A stretch of 64,000 bases of DNA from Pectinophora gossypiella (taxonomy: Eukaryota > Arthropoda > Insecta > Lepidoptera > Gelechiidae): positions 10,478,598-10,542,597 of the forward strand of contig NC_065421.1 of NCBI RefSeq assembly GCF_024362695.1. The letters run 5' to 3'. Position numbers and translations under genes: made by a program. The notes beneath the pieces are model-generated. The model was given only the letters and a program-made list of their open reading frames with translations. It did no database searches and was not told the origin of the DNA. Of this stretch, positions 21,345-32,662 are shown piece after piece. Position 1 is the stretch's first letter, and each line of letters opens with the position of its first letter.

Positions 21345-21672
21345 AATATTCTTTTTCTATCGTGTGGAATACCAGAGTATAGAGATGGAATACCAACCTC
21401 ATCAACCCTGGTGTCAGAGTTATTACTGAGCCGCCAAAGGCCCCTGATATGACTCATGTAACGACTAAATACTTACATCAGTAAGTAGTAACCGGGACCA
21501 ACGGCTTAACGTGCCTTCTGAAGCACGTTTTACTTTTGGACAATCAGGTGATCAGCCTGTAATGTCCTAACCAAACTAGGGATCACAGTGTGATTTTTGT
21601 GATTTATCCCCACCGGGGTTCGAACCCGGTACCTCCAGATCACAGCGCTAAACCACTGGAGCTCGGAGGCCG
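21345..21672 (-). mobile_element. SINE type A, near-complete
   Basis: Runs from the type A tail complement through GGGACCAACGGCTTAACGTG to a B box (complement of GGTTCGAACCC) and a decayed head. It has two small insertions near the tail. Confidence 0.82.
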
Positions 21673-21934
21673 TTATAAGTAATAAGTAGTTAGTATAAAG
21701 GAAAACGAAGACACACGGCTCTGCGCCAGTGAATCGTACAAATTGATACATCGCCGACGTTTTACATCATTTCCTCTCCGCTGAGATTCAATCAGTTCTA
21801 TCTAAAATCTACAACCAGTCCTATTGCTGTATATGTTTGTCTTCAGACTGGTTTTGATTTGAACGAAATGAAGTGACTTGACGCTAGATATCGAATCTGT
21901 TTCGTAAGATATTGGTAAGGAGACAAATACTGAG

Positions 21935-22190
21935 AATTATTGAGGACAGAAGAGGCAAGATGATTGGACAACTAATAAGACACGACGAATTTATTAAAAA
22001 CATTATAGAAGGAAAGCTAGAAGGAAAGAGAGGAAAGGGAAGACCATGAAAAGCTTACATGGAATTGATTAAAGAAAAAGTCAACGTCGTGTCTTATAAG
22101 GGAAGTCAAGGAATTGGCCTTTGATAGACTGGAATGGAAAATGCTACACCGACAAGAGCGTGGCTCTTAAATTGATGATGATGAAGATAT
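21935..22190 (+). mobile_element. RTE-like LINE C-terminal tail (subfamily III), frame-damaged
   Basis: Nearly parallel to 31572-31809: encodes KMIGQLIRHDEF .. EGKLEGKRGKGRP, then an in-frame stop and a one-base shift before LAFDRLEWKMLHRQERGS. It ends TTGATGATGATGA. A dead copy. Confidence 0.8.
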
Positions 22191-22227
22191 TGGTGCTGAA
22201 TCCAGTACACGCCATCCATTTTCATTT

Positions 22228-22464
22228 TAAGTTACACCTGTCAGTTTCTTATCCGCCGAAAAGGAAAGGGACGGGTAATCGACAGGCGTAAAAATTAAGG
22301 GAAACACGTTGCTCAGAACTCGAAAGAATCAAGTTGACAGCACACGTCAAACGGTTTGCGTATCAGCGAGATGCCTGTTTGATTTGCCCGGGTTATTCGT
22401 TCGTACACTTATTCATTTTAATTATTTTTTTTCGGTGGATAAGAAAATGACAGGTAGGTATAAC
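22228..22464. mobile_element. MITE family D copy
   Basis: Arms CAGTTTCTTATCCGCCGAAA and GGTGGATAAGAAAATGACAG face each other over about 180 bp. Confidence 0.65.
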
Positions 22465-22640
22465 ATACATACATACATAAACTCACGCCTATTTCCCACC
22501 GGGGTAAGCAGAGACTATAGAATTCCATTTGCTTCGATCCTGACACACTTCTCTTGCTTCCTCCACATTCATCAATCACTTCATACATGCACGCCGGTTC
22601 AGAGTAGATCGTATTATACCGATCCGAACGATCGTGTTTT
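22465..22640 (-). mobile_element. RTE-like LINE C-terminal tail (subfamily I)
   Basis: Minus-strand coding for a conserved EEAREVCQDR-like segment, then a stop and CATA/TATG repeats at the plus-strand left end. Shared with 29968-30095 and 60948-61150. Confidence 0.75.
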
Positions 22641-23164
22641 TTTATTGGAGATGTTAGAAAAGGTTTAATACAGATATAAAATGCTTAAAATGAAATAGGA
22701 ATATGTCTGCATAATCAGGGCTATAATCATAATCAGGAATAATCAGGGCCATTATAGTAAGTAGGTACCTACTTATTGTTTATTTTATTCCTGTTCTGGA
22801 CTTTTGGAGGTCTGGTGTGTCCCCCCCCCACCTAAAATTTAGTCAAAGAACCAGCGCTAGAAACTAAAGAATATAATAAATTTTTTAATCCCAAATCTAT
22901 TCATACATTGGCTAAGCTACCGGATCAATACATACATGTCGCAAAACTTAAATTCACCCCCGAGAAGAAGGTTGGCGCGGACGGGTCCGAATTCGTATGT
23001 TAATACCCCCTGGCCACCCTCCTTCGCCCCCCAGCACCCTCGGGGGAGAGAGAACTATTATAAAGGGTAGCTCGAAAGTTAGATTAATGATGTTAGGAGC
23101 TGACCAGAGTACAGGCGAATGGAAGTTTGGATCTAAATTTGGGTTGGACTATTTTTTTTTTATA

Positions 23165-23395
23165 TAGATATCGTAACGAATACTGAGGGGGATGATTCAG
23201 ACCGTGATTCTGAAAAAAAAAGAATCAAGTGGAATTTTCCGCCGCAAAATTCATATTTAGTTTTTAGTTTTTTTACGTTATTTAATTTCCATACTCTTGC
23301 GATGGAAAATTCCATTTGATATTAACTCAGAATTATGACCTGAATCATCCCCCTTAGTTTTCGTTACGACGATGTCACTTACACGCTGTATTTTT
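23165..23395. mobile_element. MITE family E, decayed
   Basis: Inverted arms around ATCGTAACGAATACTGAGGG and a complementary CCCTTAGTTTTCGTTACGA, with inner GATGATTCAGACC and CTGAATCATCCCC. The better copy is at 40994-41334. Confidence 0.75.
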
Positions 23396-23744
23396 GGACT
23401 TCGTTTTCATGTCATTATGAATCTTTGTAGATCTGTGTTTTATTCAGAACTTCCTCAGTAATTACCCGAGTACAAGATTTGATTGTTGTTTCTATGGTAA
23501 ACAACAATCACATGGTATGGTGGTGGACTGGTGGTGGTTTGTTTTTCAAAGGTACTTAATTAAATTTTAGTTTGACAACTCTTAAAGTAGGGCCGTCCTT
23601 CACATACAATAAATGCAAGAAAAAGATAGAGCTTCGTTTGAGTCCTGTCAAAGTAAGTAAAAAATAAGTTGGTGTTTTTCCCTTTATAATTGGTCGGCTA
23701 ACATAACAATGGTGTAACTAAATATATTAAGATTTTTAATCATG

Positions 23745-24020
23745 TCTAATTCCCGTTGGGTGGGAAGATACCAGGGTCACAGGAACTGTAACCTGGAACC
23801 TGACAGAGGGCATCATTAACTGTCAGTACTATTCAGAGGCGGAGGACAGGACTCCTAGTACGGCTTTGTAATAGACTACTCTGGGCGCCATCCCACTTGC
23901 GTCAGACAGAGTACTGCGGGGCGGAAGGCAAGAGGGAAACTACTGCCCTATTTTTCCCTAAAAAGTAGCATAGAAAATGCTGCACTAACAAGAGCGTGGC
24001 TCTTAAATTGATGATGATGA
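23745..24020 (+). mobile_element. LINE 3' region related to RTE-like subfamily III
   Basis: The segment with GTACTGCGGGGCGGAAGGCA and the final CAAGAGCGTGGCTCTTAAAT plus TGATGATGA matches, inverted, 34262-34395. No intact frame. Confidence 0.6.
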
Positions 24021-24099
24021 GGCAGAGACGACGGAATACCACTAAACACTAAATACTATTCGTGTGTAATGTAGCAATAAAATTTAAAAAAAAAACCAA

Positions 24100-24330
24100 A
24101 TATCCTAAATCTCGAATCCAAAAACGCCTGTGTCGGTACATCTCCTATCGAGGCCCGCGGTAAAGTGTGGACGATCTAACTTCTCCTTACACACACACAT
24201 ACAACCTTGAGCCACACACTCACGCGCATATAATATATGTGCTGCGCCGTGCCGCGGGGCTCGGATTATACCAGTTTCTAATTCTAAGCCAAATTTGAGC
24301 TGCACAAAGGAGAAAACCACATTTTAGACG
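24100..24330. other. Unassigned GC-richer patch with CA repeats
   Basis: A 71-codon minus-strand frame lies over CACACA-rich sequence and a GC-rich core. Nothing in it is recognised; probably mobile-element derived. Confidence 0.25.
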
Positions 24331-24888
24331 TACCATGTTGGATTAGATGTAACTTGAATGTCTATCCGGTTTCTAGACTTCTGAAAAAGGTTATTTCATT
24401 CGCTATGAGTACTTCATTAAGGTTTAATTTAGGAAGATTTTTAGATCGCTATTTATATTTTTTTACATACTTAATAGCAAAGTTCTCTTGTCTTCAAATT
24501 CTACCAACCTAAATAAGTATATTCAATTACAATCGTGGTTTTATATAGGTATTTGTTAGTAAGCATTATAGCTTTATTTATGAAGATTACCATTAATTTG
24601 ATAACAGGTATTTATTTTTATTCCGGAAAATCGGAAAGCCAGTTAAGTGCGCATAAAACAAGTGAAATACCTTCTTAATATTATTATTTTATTTTTATGT
24701 ATTATAGGGACTTCTCAATCTATTACAAATAGTTTTATATCACAAATCTTATGATCACCGTTGCGTTAGATTAGATATCCTAAAATAATCTCGAAACGAA
24801 CATGAAAATATTTTCCAAATAGGTACATATTAAATATCAAAAGATTATTAGAAACTGTTAAAGCCAATGGAAATAATAAACAGTCATG

Positions 24889-24916
24889 TATGTGTGTGTG
24901 TGTGTGTGTGTGTGTG
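24889..24916. repeat. (GT)n microsatellite
   Basis: About 14 uninterrupted GT units. Confidence 0.9.
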
Positions 24917-25238
24917 GGCGCAACACATTCACAGCACGTTCTCAAGTGATCCGCCTTCACCACCCGACGTGTGGATTCAAGCAGACCAACCGAGTATATG
25001 TTAATATATCAGATAAAATGTTATTTAAAGAACATCTAGACATATTTTTATTAAAAAAAAAATGTACTATAATTATTATCCTTAAAAATTGTTGTCAAAC
25101 GATTTACAACTATAAATAATCTTTAAAACTTTATTTACTATTAGTTCAATTTACTTTTTTCGGTTAGGTTCAAACTATGAGAGCTCTCAGTCCCCATTTT
25201 CTTAGATAGACGTCTTACTTTCAAGGCCCATATCAAAC

Positions 25239-25796
25239 GTGCGCGATCGCGCCGCGTTTGTAATGGGCCGTCTTCACTGTCTCCTTAACAAGCGAAGTAA
25301 ATTGTCCCTTAGGAATAAGGTCAAAATCTACACGACTTGCATCCGTCCGATCATGACCTATGCAGGGGTAGTTTTCGCTCATGCGAGTCCCTCTCAAATC
25401 CACCGTCTACAGGTAATGCAAAATCGTTTCATGCGGAAAGCCACGGGAGCTCCGTGGTTCCTTCGCAATGAAAATCTGCACATTGACCTAGGTCTGCCAA
25501 CCATTGCCCAATGGCTCAAATTAGCTTCCAAACGTTTTTTCGATTCTGCTCCGCACCACCCAAATCCCCTGGCAGTTGCGGCTTCCGATTACATCCCGCT
25601 TAGGGACGGTACTGAAAAGTATCGGCGTCCGAAGGACGTAATATACGATCCCGACGACCCGATTACTCTAGCCATAGAGGCAGCCAATCAGCTCGCGACA
25701 CCAAACACTTCAGGACCCCGATACCGACCCCGCCGGCGTGGTCGACGATTTCCCTCATTCAGCGCTTATCGCTATCGACCCACTAGGGTCGATTAA
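25239..25796 (+). pseudogene. Jockey-type reverse transcriptase C-terminus (about 185 codons)
   Basis: This open stretch encodes the thumb and C-terminal part of a Jockey-clade reverse transcriptase: LSLRNKVKIYTTCIRPIMTY and YAGVVFAHASPSQIHRLQV are the conserved ILKPIWTYG-like and LQ.IQN.-like blocks, followed by a proline- and arginine-rich tail. The palm domain with its catalytic Asp pair and the endonuclease are absent, lost by 5' truncation. There is no ATG at the start; the upstream continuation (TFKAHIK-like) is in another frame because of a small indel. It cannot drive its own movement. Orientation and poly-A agree with the plus strand. Confidence 0.85.
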
Positions 25797-25948
25797 TTCT
25801 TTCAAATATTTTTCCTCTCAGACGACGCCCTGAGCCGAGGTTCGCGCCCAACTGGGCACCCTCAGGCCTGTTGTCTTAAACGTTGTACCGGGTGACAGCC
25901 TTCAGCGCTCCCCATTTGTCCGGCCAAGTAGTTAATGCCATCTGCGGC

Positions 25949-26083
25949 AAATCTACAATAACATAAACATAAACATAAACTGCCTATTACGTCCCACTGC
26001 TGGGCACAGGCCTCCCCTCAATCAACCGGAGGGGGTATGGAGCATACTCCACCACGCTGCTCCACTGCGGGAAATCTACAATA
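25949..26083 (-). mobile_element. SINE type B tail inserted in the Jockey 3' UTR, 12-bp TSD
   Basis: A 111-bp 5'-truncated SINE (25961-26071, minus) ends in TTTATG repeats (plus-strand ACATAA). It is flanked by AAATCTACAATA at 25949-25960 and 26072-26083. Removing it restores the uninterrupted Jockey tail seen at 55540-55590. Confidence 0.92.
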
Positions 26084-26111
26084 AGTCACGTCAAAAAAAA
26101 AAAAAAAAAAT

Positions 26112-26854
26112 CAGTCCCCATTTGACCGGCTAGTAGTCATACGTGCTGGTAGTATCTAGTAGAAAAGATCCGAAGCAATCTACAAATAGTTCACGTTTTG
26201 CTAAAATAACCTCATATTCTCATAAAAATTAGAATCTTAAATTTTCTTTAAACTCGCGGATCACATCTAATAAAATTCAAATCACTCGCGTCTTCAAAAC
26301 ACCCTTTGGAAATGCAGTTTCTGAGAAATGTATTAAAAGATCAAAGGGTCAGTTCAACGGTCAAGCCATAGGCCAAACCGACGCGCAGATAACTATGGGA
26401 CTATACCATACAAGGTCGAACACGTGGGAACCCTATTAGAATATCAATTGATCTCTGACCCTAGGAATAAAACTAGTTTCAACCAGTTATCACCGGAGTG
26501 ACCGTAGTCCGTCTCCCTAAAAACGTCTAATTTATTAATTTATTCAATTCTTTTAGATATTTATAAAATGTAGATTTAACGGCACTCTTTGTTAAAGTTC
26601 GATTCACGGATTTTTCGGAGATTTCTTCTCACGGGAATGGACTTTTTGGAGGAAATTGATATTATTTGGTCATGGTAATACATTTTAATGGTCAAAAATG
26701 TCATACTTTAATGCAAGATTGTTTAAAATGCACATCTTTTTAGCTTTTGGTAGAGTGTTTAAGAAAAAGCTAATTTGAATCGCTGATTTATCTTTCTCGA
26801 TTCAGTAACTATTGCAAAACAGAGGTGAATAAGAGTACTTTATTTTTTTATTTA
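26112..26854. other. No gene recognised
   Basis: AT-rich with a slightly GC-richer part at 26340-26460. No repeats shared with other parts, no splice-bounded open frame. Confidence 0.4.
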
Positions 26855-27092
26855 CACATACATACATAAACTCACGCCCGTAATCCCAAATGGGGTGGGC
26901 AGAGCCACAAGTAATCAAAGACAACTTGCAGCCACTGTTGATACGAAGTCCTAAGATGGATATGATGAACCTTATGGTGATAAGGGATCAGCCTATCGCC
27001 CATAACATTAGTCCATCATGTTAGAGGACGCAATCCCTCTGTCGGTTTTTACGACATGCCCGGGAAGACAAGCAGCTGAACGTGTTCTATTA
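26855..27092 (-). mobile_element. RTE-like LINE 3' tail (subfamily II)
   Basis: CATACATACATAAACTCACG start and a body nearly identical to 2931-3195 (GCCACAAGTAATCAAAGACA, CGCAATCCCTCTGTCGG), ending GAACGTGTTCTAT. It includes the CCCGGGAAGACAAGCAGC block missing in the other copy. Confidence 0.8.
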
Positions 27093-27780
27093 TTTGTGTT
27101 GTGTTTTTATTTATTTAATCATTTATTTTATTAATTGAACTACACATTCTATAAAGACAAGCAGTTGTAGTATCAAATTTAGAGTTGCTCTGTACAGATA
27201 TTTCTGACCAATTAGCAAAACTAGAGTTTTATATTATTTTTTTGATAAAAGATTTTTATACAAACAGCAAACATTGGCATATTATTCCAATTAGTAATAA
27301 TTTACACTTACGTTTTTAAGATAGATAGCAGTAAGTATAACTAAAATCTCTTGTGCGTGGCTCGCTGTTAAGCAGTTTAAATTGTAATTTGTCTGAATAA
27401 TTATTATTTGTATTTCGTTTCCCAGTGGACTTTTGGGAGGCTCATTATGGGAAAAAAGGAAAATGGGTCATTGGGTAGGCGGTTAGTTGATCGGCGGATA
27501 TTGCGGTTATGGGGGACTATGCCTGCTCGACCGATGTTAATAAACAAGTACTATTATTAAAATAATGGCCTTTTTATAGAGGTGTATATATAATATTAAA
27601 GTCCGGGACTCGATACGCACGAGATATGGAAATGACATACTAATAATATAAATAAGATTACGTTCCCAAAAAAAAAATAGATGGCGCCCTCCCTAGGTAT
27701 ATAGTTACATTGAGGATGCTAGGTACAAATTAATTGTATGTGAGGAACTGCTGTCTGTACTTTGGTACCCTGTGTTTCAG

Positions 27781-27983
27781 ATTACCAGGCCCCCGCCTCT
27801 CGACAAGTGGTACAGACAACAGACGTATATTCTCTACAATTTTCACATATACTACACGAAAGTTCGCTCCCGCCCACATTCGCTCGCGAGTTGGGCCAAA
27901 ACTACCTCCACATATTTACGCTTTATCTAGAACTTGTCACCCTGTACAACGACACACCTAGCTATGGGTATCTACCCATCTGA
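27781..27983 (+). CDS. Weak candidate terminal exon
   Basis: After TTGGTACCCTGTGTTTCAG comes a frame open for 67 codons to a stop at 27983, with ELGQNYLHIFTLYLELVTLY in its middle. The other two frames are also open for much of the stretch, so coding is not proven. No poly-A signal was seen close by. No family recognised. Confidence 0.22.
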
Positions 27984-28427
27984 GTATTTGGGCATCATAT
28001 TGTTTCACGATTTATTAGGTAGGTACATTAATACATGTACTTACTTTTTAAATCGGTCATGAGAATAGAAATTGAATTTTAAATCGGTAGGTATGATGGA
28101 AAGTTAATATTACACTGCTAAAGACGATAAGAAGATAATACTCTTTACCAGGGTAATTTTAGAGCCCCTTACCATTAACTGAGCACAAATCCTTGAAACT
28201 ACGTGATATCAATTATAAATGATCCAAATATGAATTCAAACTCATAAATTCGAATTCAGTGGTACAAAGACAGTTGATAACAATTTAGGGTTGCTACTTA
28301 GCGATAATGTCGCCTATTGTACTTTCTATTTCTCTTTTGTTATGTATTTCCTGTTTATCTAATAAGGTATTTGTTATGTTATGTAAGTACATAACAATCG
28401 AACAGGAGAATGAAACGCCATCAGACC

Positions 28428-28590
28428 GACAACAATCCTCCAGTTGGAGACTTCTCCTGCAGAGTGTGTGGTAGAGTTTGCCGCTCTAGGACTGGCTTGC
28501 ACAGCCATGAAAGAAAGTGCATTTCTTTCAGGCAATGACGTCATAAATCGTCTGAAACAGACGTATAAGGCCAATGATGACATAACAATA
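28428..28590 (+). mobile_element. LINE-like C-terminal zinc-finger fragment
   Basis: Encodes FSCRVCGRVCRSRTGLHSHE and a following K-C: a Cys2-His-Cys/His finger of the type found near the C-terminus of many insect LINE proteins with an R-x-GL-x-SH core. A stop follows, then SSETDV-like codons and an AATGATGA tail. Probably a 5'-truncated LINE; a host zinc-finger exon is a less likely alternative. Confidence 0.45.
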
Positions 28591-29339
28591 TAGTTATTTT
28601 GCTGCACCGTTGATGTGGGTAGAAAATCAGTGGTCGCCGCACTAAACACAGCTTTCAGTATGTAAACAAGTGTCTTCCGTTCATTACTATCAATTCTCTG
28701 GTCCATTTTCAAGGACTTTCAGTAGGTCTTCTCGAAAGTATATATCAAAAAGTAATAATTGTCTCCTATAATTCACTTGTTTTGTAAATATTTTATGCTT
28801 CGTAAGTCTGTATTCGATTTTCAGCAGATAATTATTTTTCAAAATACTTACCTATTTTAAAAATAAATTAAAATGAAATCGATTAAAAACATGTAAAAAG
28901 GTAGTAAAAGGGTACTTACTTAGAAACTCATAACTTAAAACATCCCCTAAAACTTATGAATATGTATTAATATTAAAACGCGTTAGATCCAACCATCTTG
29001 TATGATACAAAATAACATCCACATTAAACAATACGCCTTAAAACCTTAACCTAAAGTCGACTTTTTCATTATTTCCTATTTGGCCCAAGATAATCGAATT
29101 GGAATAGGGTACGTTCCGGATTTTTCCGGATTTGATCGGTAATTAACGTCAATTACCGTAAGGGATGTGGTAATGTCGTTTTCGGTAAAACCGGTTTTCG
29201 GAAATCGTATTAGGATAACGGTCTTGTTAACGATTAACATTTCAGGTACATTTTATCTTTTTTTCGTTTGTTACGTTTTTATTTTTGGTTATTAGGGCTG
29301 GCAAAGGGGATATTTAGTTGACATTTTTAGTCTTACAAC

Positions 29340-29780
29340 TTCTTCTTCTTTAGGTGCCTCTCCAACTAGTGGAGATTGGCCATCAGCTCTGAAAATTTCT
29401 CCTTATCTCCCGCGAGGCGGAACATTTCGACCGTACTCGTGATCCTGGTCCACTCCCTGATATTACTCAACCAGCACTCAACAATATACGCATCCAGGAC
29501 TTCTTCCTCCGACCCACTTCTCTTTTTCCAGCGACTTTGCCCATCATTATGAGTTGCAGCAGCTCGTACCTTTCGTGTCTTAGCACTTGCCCTAAATATG
29601 CAACTTTTCTCTTTTTGACGGTCTGCAAAAGTCTTACAACTGACAGGGTTTTATGACAGATGAAATACTGGTGTAACAACCTAGTGTGACCACGAGTCCG
29701 GAGGGAACGTGTTATGTCTTCGAGCGAATGAGATTCTTTCTCGCACTCGTGTTCTAGAAGCATAGTCGCGTACCAGTATG
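29340..29780 (-). mobile_element. RTE/BovB-like reverse transcriptase C-terminal fragment
   Basis: The minus strand encodes VRLLQTVKKRKVAYLGQVLR then HERYELLQLIMMGKVAGKRE and, after a frame break, SELMANLH-type codons and a stop near 29352. The YLGHVLRH-like block is a hallmark of the RTE/BovB-like C-terminus. The copy is 5'-truncated and frame-shifted. Confidence 0.72.
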
Positions 29781-29967
29781 GCTACGCCCTGAAATTGAAA
29801 TATCGTTTACTAGCGGTCCCTTATCGGCTTCGCACTGCGGGCATTTATTTGTCAAGAATAAATTTTGATGGGGATCCTTATTTTTTTCCAGTATTAATAA
29901 TTATAGCCTGTTATTTAGGGATAACTAGCATTCTAATGGTGAAAGATTTTTTGAAATCGGTACAGTA

Positions 29968-30095
29968 ACATACATACATACATAAACTCACGCCTATTTC
30001 CCACCGGGGTAAGCAGAGACTATAGAATTCCATTTGCTTCGATACTGACACACTTCTCTTGCTTCCTCCACATCCATACACACATTCATTTCGGT
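29968..30095 (-). mobile_element. RTE-like LINE 3' tail (subfamily I)
   Basis: CATACATACATACATAAACT then CTATTTCCCACCGGGGTAAG and CTTGCTTCCTCCACATCC, matching 22465-22640. About 128 bp kept. Confidence 0.78.
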
Positions 30096-30099
30096 CCAG

Positions 30100-30525
30100 T
30101 AAATATTGAGTTTATTTAATACAAACAAAAATACAAAAATGTGAAGTGTTTTCTACATATTTATCTTTATATATAAAGAAGACCTTTCAAAAGATATAAA
30201 TGTATAACTCTGTGTCTGCTGGAGCTAGCTCCAAAATGAAGTCGTGGCCTAAAGGTCTTTGTATCCAGGCCAAAATTTCTAAAAAAAATAATACAAATCT
30301 TTACTTTTTATTTAGTAGATAGTACTTATAGAAGATTTCACACTATAACTCTTTACTTACAATGACCTTTATGTTACTACTTAGGATTTCTCTGTTCGTG
30401 GGTAATTAAAACTTGTTCATTCGAGCGTGCCCAGATTGGGGACGAAATGCCGTCGACCAAACGTCACAGGGCGAAAATCGCTTTAAGGGAAACATATTTT
30501 ACACTTCATTGGGTTTTTGTCTCAC
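30100..30525. other. No gene recognised
   Basis: AT-rich with no repeats shared elsewhere. Confidence 0.4.
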
Positions 30526-30529
30526 TTCA

Positions 30530-30626
30530 CATAACATAAAATAATAGATACTTTATTGCACAAAAAGGAAAATACAAAAAAAAAGAGAAATAGAAAGAAT
30601 ACATTAGGCGGCGGAAGTTATAAAAT
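30530..30626 (-). mobile_element. LINE 3' tail family D fragment
   Basis: GATACTTTATTGCACAAAAA start on the plus strand, directly followed by a SINE. Confidence 0.5.
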
Positions 30627-30912
30627 GTCCAGTGGTTGAGCGTTGGGCTCAAAATACGGAGATTCCGGGTTCGAATCCCGGTGGGGAAATATCACAAAAA
30701 TCACTTTGTGATCCCTAGTTTGGTTAGGACATTACAATCTGATCACCTGGCTGTCCAAAAAGTAAGATGATCCATCCTTCAGAAGGCACGTTAAGCCGTT
30801 GGTCCCGGTGACTACTTACTGATGTAAGTAAGTAGTCGTTATATGAGCCGTATCAGGGGCCTTTTGCGGATCAATAATAACCCTGACACCAGGGTTGATG
30901 AGACAGAAGAAG
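30627..30912 (+). mobile_element. SINE type A, complete
   Basis: tRNA-like head (GTGGTTGAGCGTTGGGCTC, B box GGTTCGAATCC), the ATCACTTTGTGATCCCTAG body start, and the 3' end through CCCTGACACCAGGGTTGATG. The last CACACGATAGAAG part is shortened to GACAGAAGAAG. Confidence 0.88.
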
Positions 30913-31507
30913 ACTGGGCCGCTGCACCTTTACTCCTTCTCCTTATCGATTCCTAATTTAAATTGTGACAACTTAAAGTAATGCTACATAAATGAATATG
31001 TCGTGTATCTAAATAAAAAACTACTTATCCGAAAATGCACTTTGGGCGATCATTAATTAGCATCAGAAACCACCATTCGTATGCATTTTCGTCATTTAGT
31101 TCAGTAATTTGACATTAGTTCGGTAGCACCGAATACACTGCGGGGCCATTTGCTATTTACAACGTACTGACAAAGTTATCTCCGGAGTTACTCTTAACTA
31201 TAGTTATTGTTCATTATTGCGGTTAAAATATGATAATTACTCTCAAATTAACTGCAGTTTCAAGTTGGTAGTTTAACTTTTGGGCGAGGTTTGAGAGCTG
31301 TTATATGGAATATTTTATACACTTTATAATATTTATAATATATTTTATAACATTGGATACAATGTATAATTATGACGTTCATAGATACTTATATACTGCA
31401 ATCCAACGATCCCTAACAGGATACACTCACATCGGTGGAGTAAGTTTAAAATAGAGTTTGTTTTTTGGAGTATGGTTCATATTTCTTTTTCCGATTGACT
31501 GATTGCA

Positions 31508-31858
31508 GAACAGATTGAAGCAAAACATCTAAAAAGCACAAATGCAATTTGACATTTGCGCATAGTAAATGCCCAGAAGAGGCAAGATGATTGGACACCT
31601 AATAAGACACGACGAAATTATTAAAAACAACATAGAAGGAAAGCTAGAAGGAAAGAGAGGAAGGGGAAGACCAAGAAGAGCTTACATGGAACAGATTAAA
31701 GAAAAGGTTAACGTCGTGTCTTATAGGGAAGTAAAGGAATTGGCCTTTGATAGACTGGAATGGAAAATGCTACACCGACAAGAGCGTGGCTCTTAAATTG
31801 ATGATGATGAAATGCGCAATGATTGAATGACTGCTTTCTTCTTTACTCCCCCCCCCCT
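31508..31858. mobile_element. MITE family A split by a LINE insertion
   Basis: The left half (31508-31571, AAGCACAAATGCAATTTGAC) and right half (31810-31858, AATGCGCAATG .. CTGCTTTCTTC) form one MITE when the intervening LINE tail is removed. Confidence 0.7.
31572..31809 (+). mobile_element. RTE-like LINE C-terminal tail (subfamily III), open frame, 5-bp TSD
   Basis: A 238-bp 5'-truncated insertion encoding RRGKMIGHLIRHDE .. KRGRGRPRRAYMEQIKEKV .. LEWKMLHRQERGS and a stop, then TTGATGATGATGA. The frame is intact over its whole length, suggesting a young copy. The 5-bp AAATG at 31567-31571 and 31810-31814 is the likely target duplication. The ATG that appears to start the frame (31569) comes from the flank, so it is not a real gene start. 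Confidence 0.85.
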
Positions 31859-31939
31859 CACGTCCCTTCAAGTTCTATGTCTCAAGGGATACAATTTAAA
31901 CGAATAATCATTTTAAGAGTGCATTTCTTACTTTTTCAG

Positions 31940-32033
31940 AAAAACTGCGGTGACCATCATCCATGCGGTGCGGTGGTTTACAGCTGCTGAATTGAAGTTA
32001 GAGAGCTTCTCATCATCGATCGAACTTGGTGCT
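31940..32033 (+). ncRNA. Splice-bounded exon 1 of a candidate transcript (94 bp)
   Basis: Acceptor TTTCTTACTTTTTCAG and donor GCT|GTGAGTA bound 94 bp. One frame stays open (KTAVTIIHAVRWFTAAELKL ..) and, joined to the next exon at 32663, continues as VKIQETLE and stops. This could be a coding 3' end followed by spliced UTR, a 5' UTR, or a long non-coding RNA. The last two are favoured because the next exon has stops in all frames. Confidence 0.45.
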
Positions 32034-32119
32034 GTGAGTATTTTTTTTTTTATCTATCCTACCGGGCCTGTGGGTAGCCGGGCCTCCTTAGTATTGGTCT
32101 GCAACCCTAGGATAAGGGG

Positions 32120-32336
32120 AAATCTCTAACCCAAATTTAGTTAGGACATTACAGGCTAATCACCTGATTGTCCGAAAGTAAGATGATCCGTGCTTCGGAA
32201 GGCACGTTAAGCCGTTGGTCCCGGTTATTACTTCGTTACTGAGTCATGTCATGGGCCTTTGGCGGCTAAATTAATCCTGACACCAGGATTGATGAGGTTG
32301 CTAATCCACCTCACAATCCACAAGATAGAAGAAGAG
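32120..32336 (+). mobile_element. SINE type A, head missing
   Basis: From TTTAGTTAGGACATTACAGG through CCTGACACCAGGATTGATGA to CACAAGATAGAAGAAGAG. Lies in the presumed intron between candidate exons. Confidence 0.82.
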
Positions 32337-32662
32337 AACATAAAATGGAATGAGAAGTATTTTATTAATTTAATAATTGAGAAACAAAACACAAATTCAT
32401 TATTTATTTATTTTATTATTAAAAATAAGTACAGTACTTAATACATTTTTTTACAATTGACGGTGCAAAGAAAACCAACTTTGGTTTGTCCGTACACCAT
32501 CATAACAACTTCTTGAGACACAATTCACAAGTTATTCCTAAAAGAAATTTCTTCCCGTAGACCAGTAATAAGAGAGGGATAGATAGATTAACGAGGAGAG
32601 GACAGATAGCTTGTACAAACATACATAATTATTCATTTTATTTCTTTGTTTTCTTTTTTCAG

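Larger units (their letters stand above)
25203..26111 (+). mobile_element. 5'-truncated Jockey-type LINE
   Basis: Contains the end of a reverse-transcriptase frame (see the coding entry), a 3' UTR with CCCTGAGCCGAGGTTCGCGC and CAGCGCTCCCCATTTGTCC, and a poly-A of about 18. The 5' end is cut at about 25203. A small indel just before 25239 shifts the frame, so the copy is inactive. A SINE sits inside the 3' UTR at 25961-26071. Confidence 0.85.

Noticed and set aside
21250..21345. Segment on the minus strand resembling the end of the 20703-20861 exon (shared TACTTCGATG and TGGTTCT words)
   Set aside because: Similarity is short and frame-inconsistent; the stretch has stops and no donor in place. 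A decayed duplicate exon is possible but not supported.
31569..31796. 75-codon open frame as a host gene with a basic domain
   Set aside because: It is a truncated RTE-like LINE end with target duplication; its ATG belongs to the flanking MITE and damaged relatives exist in the window.
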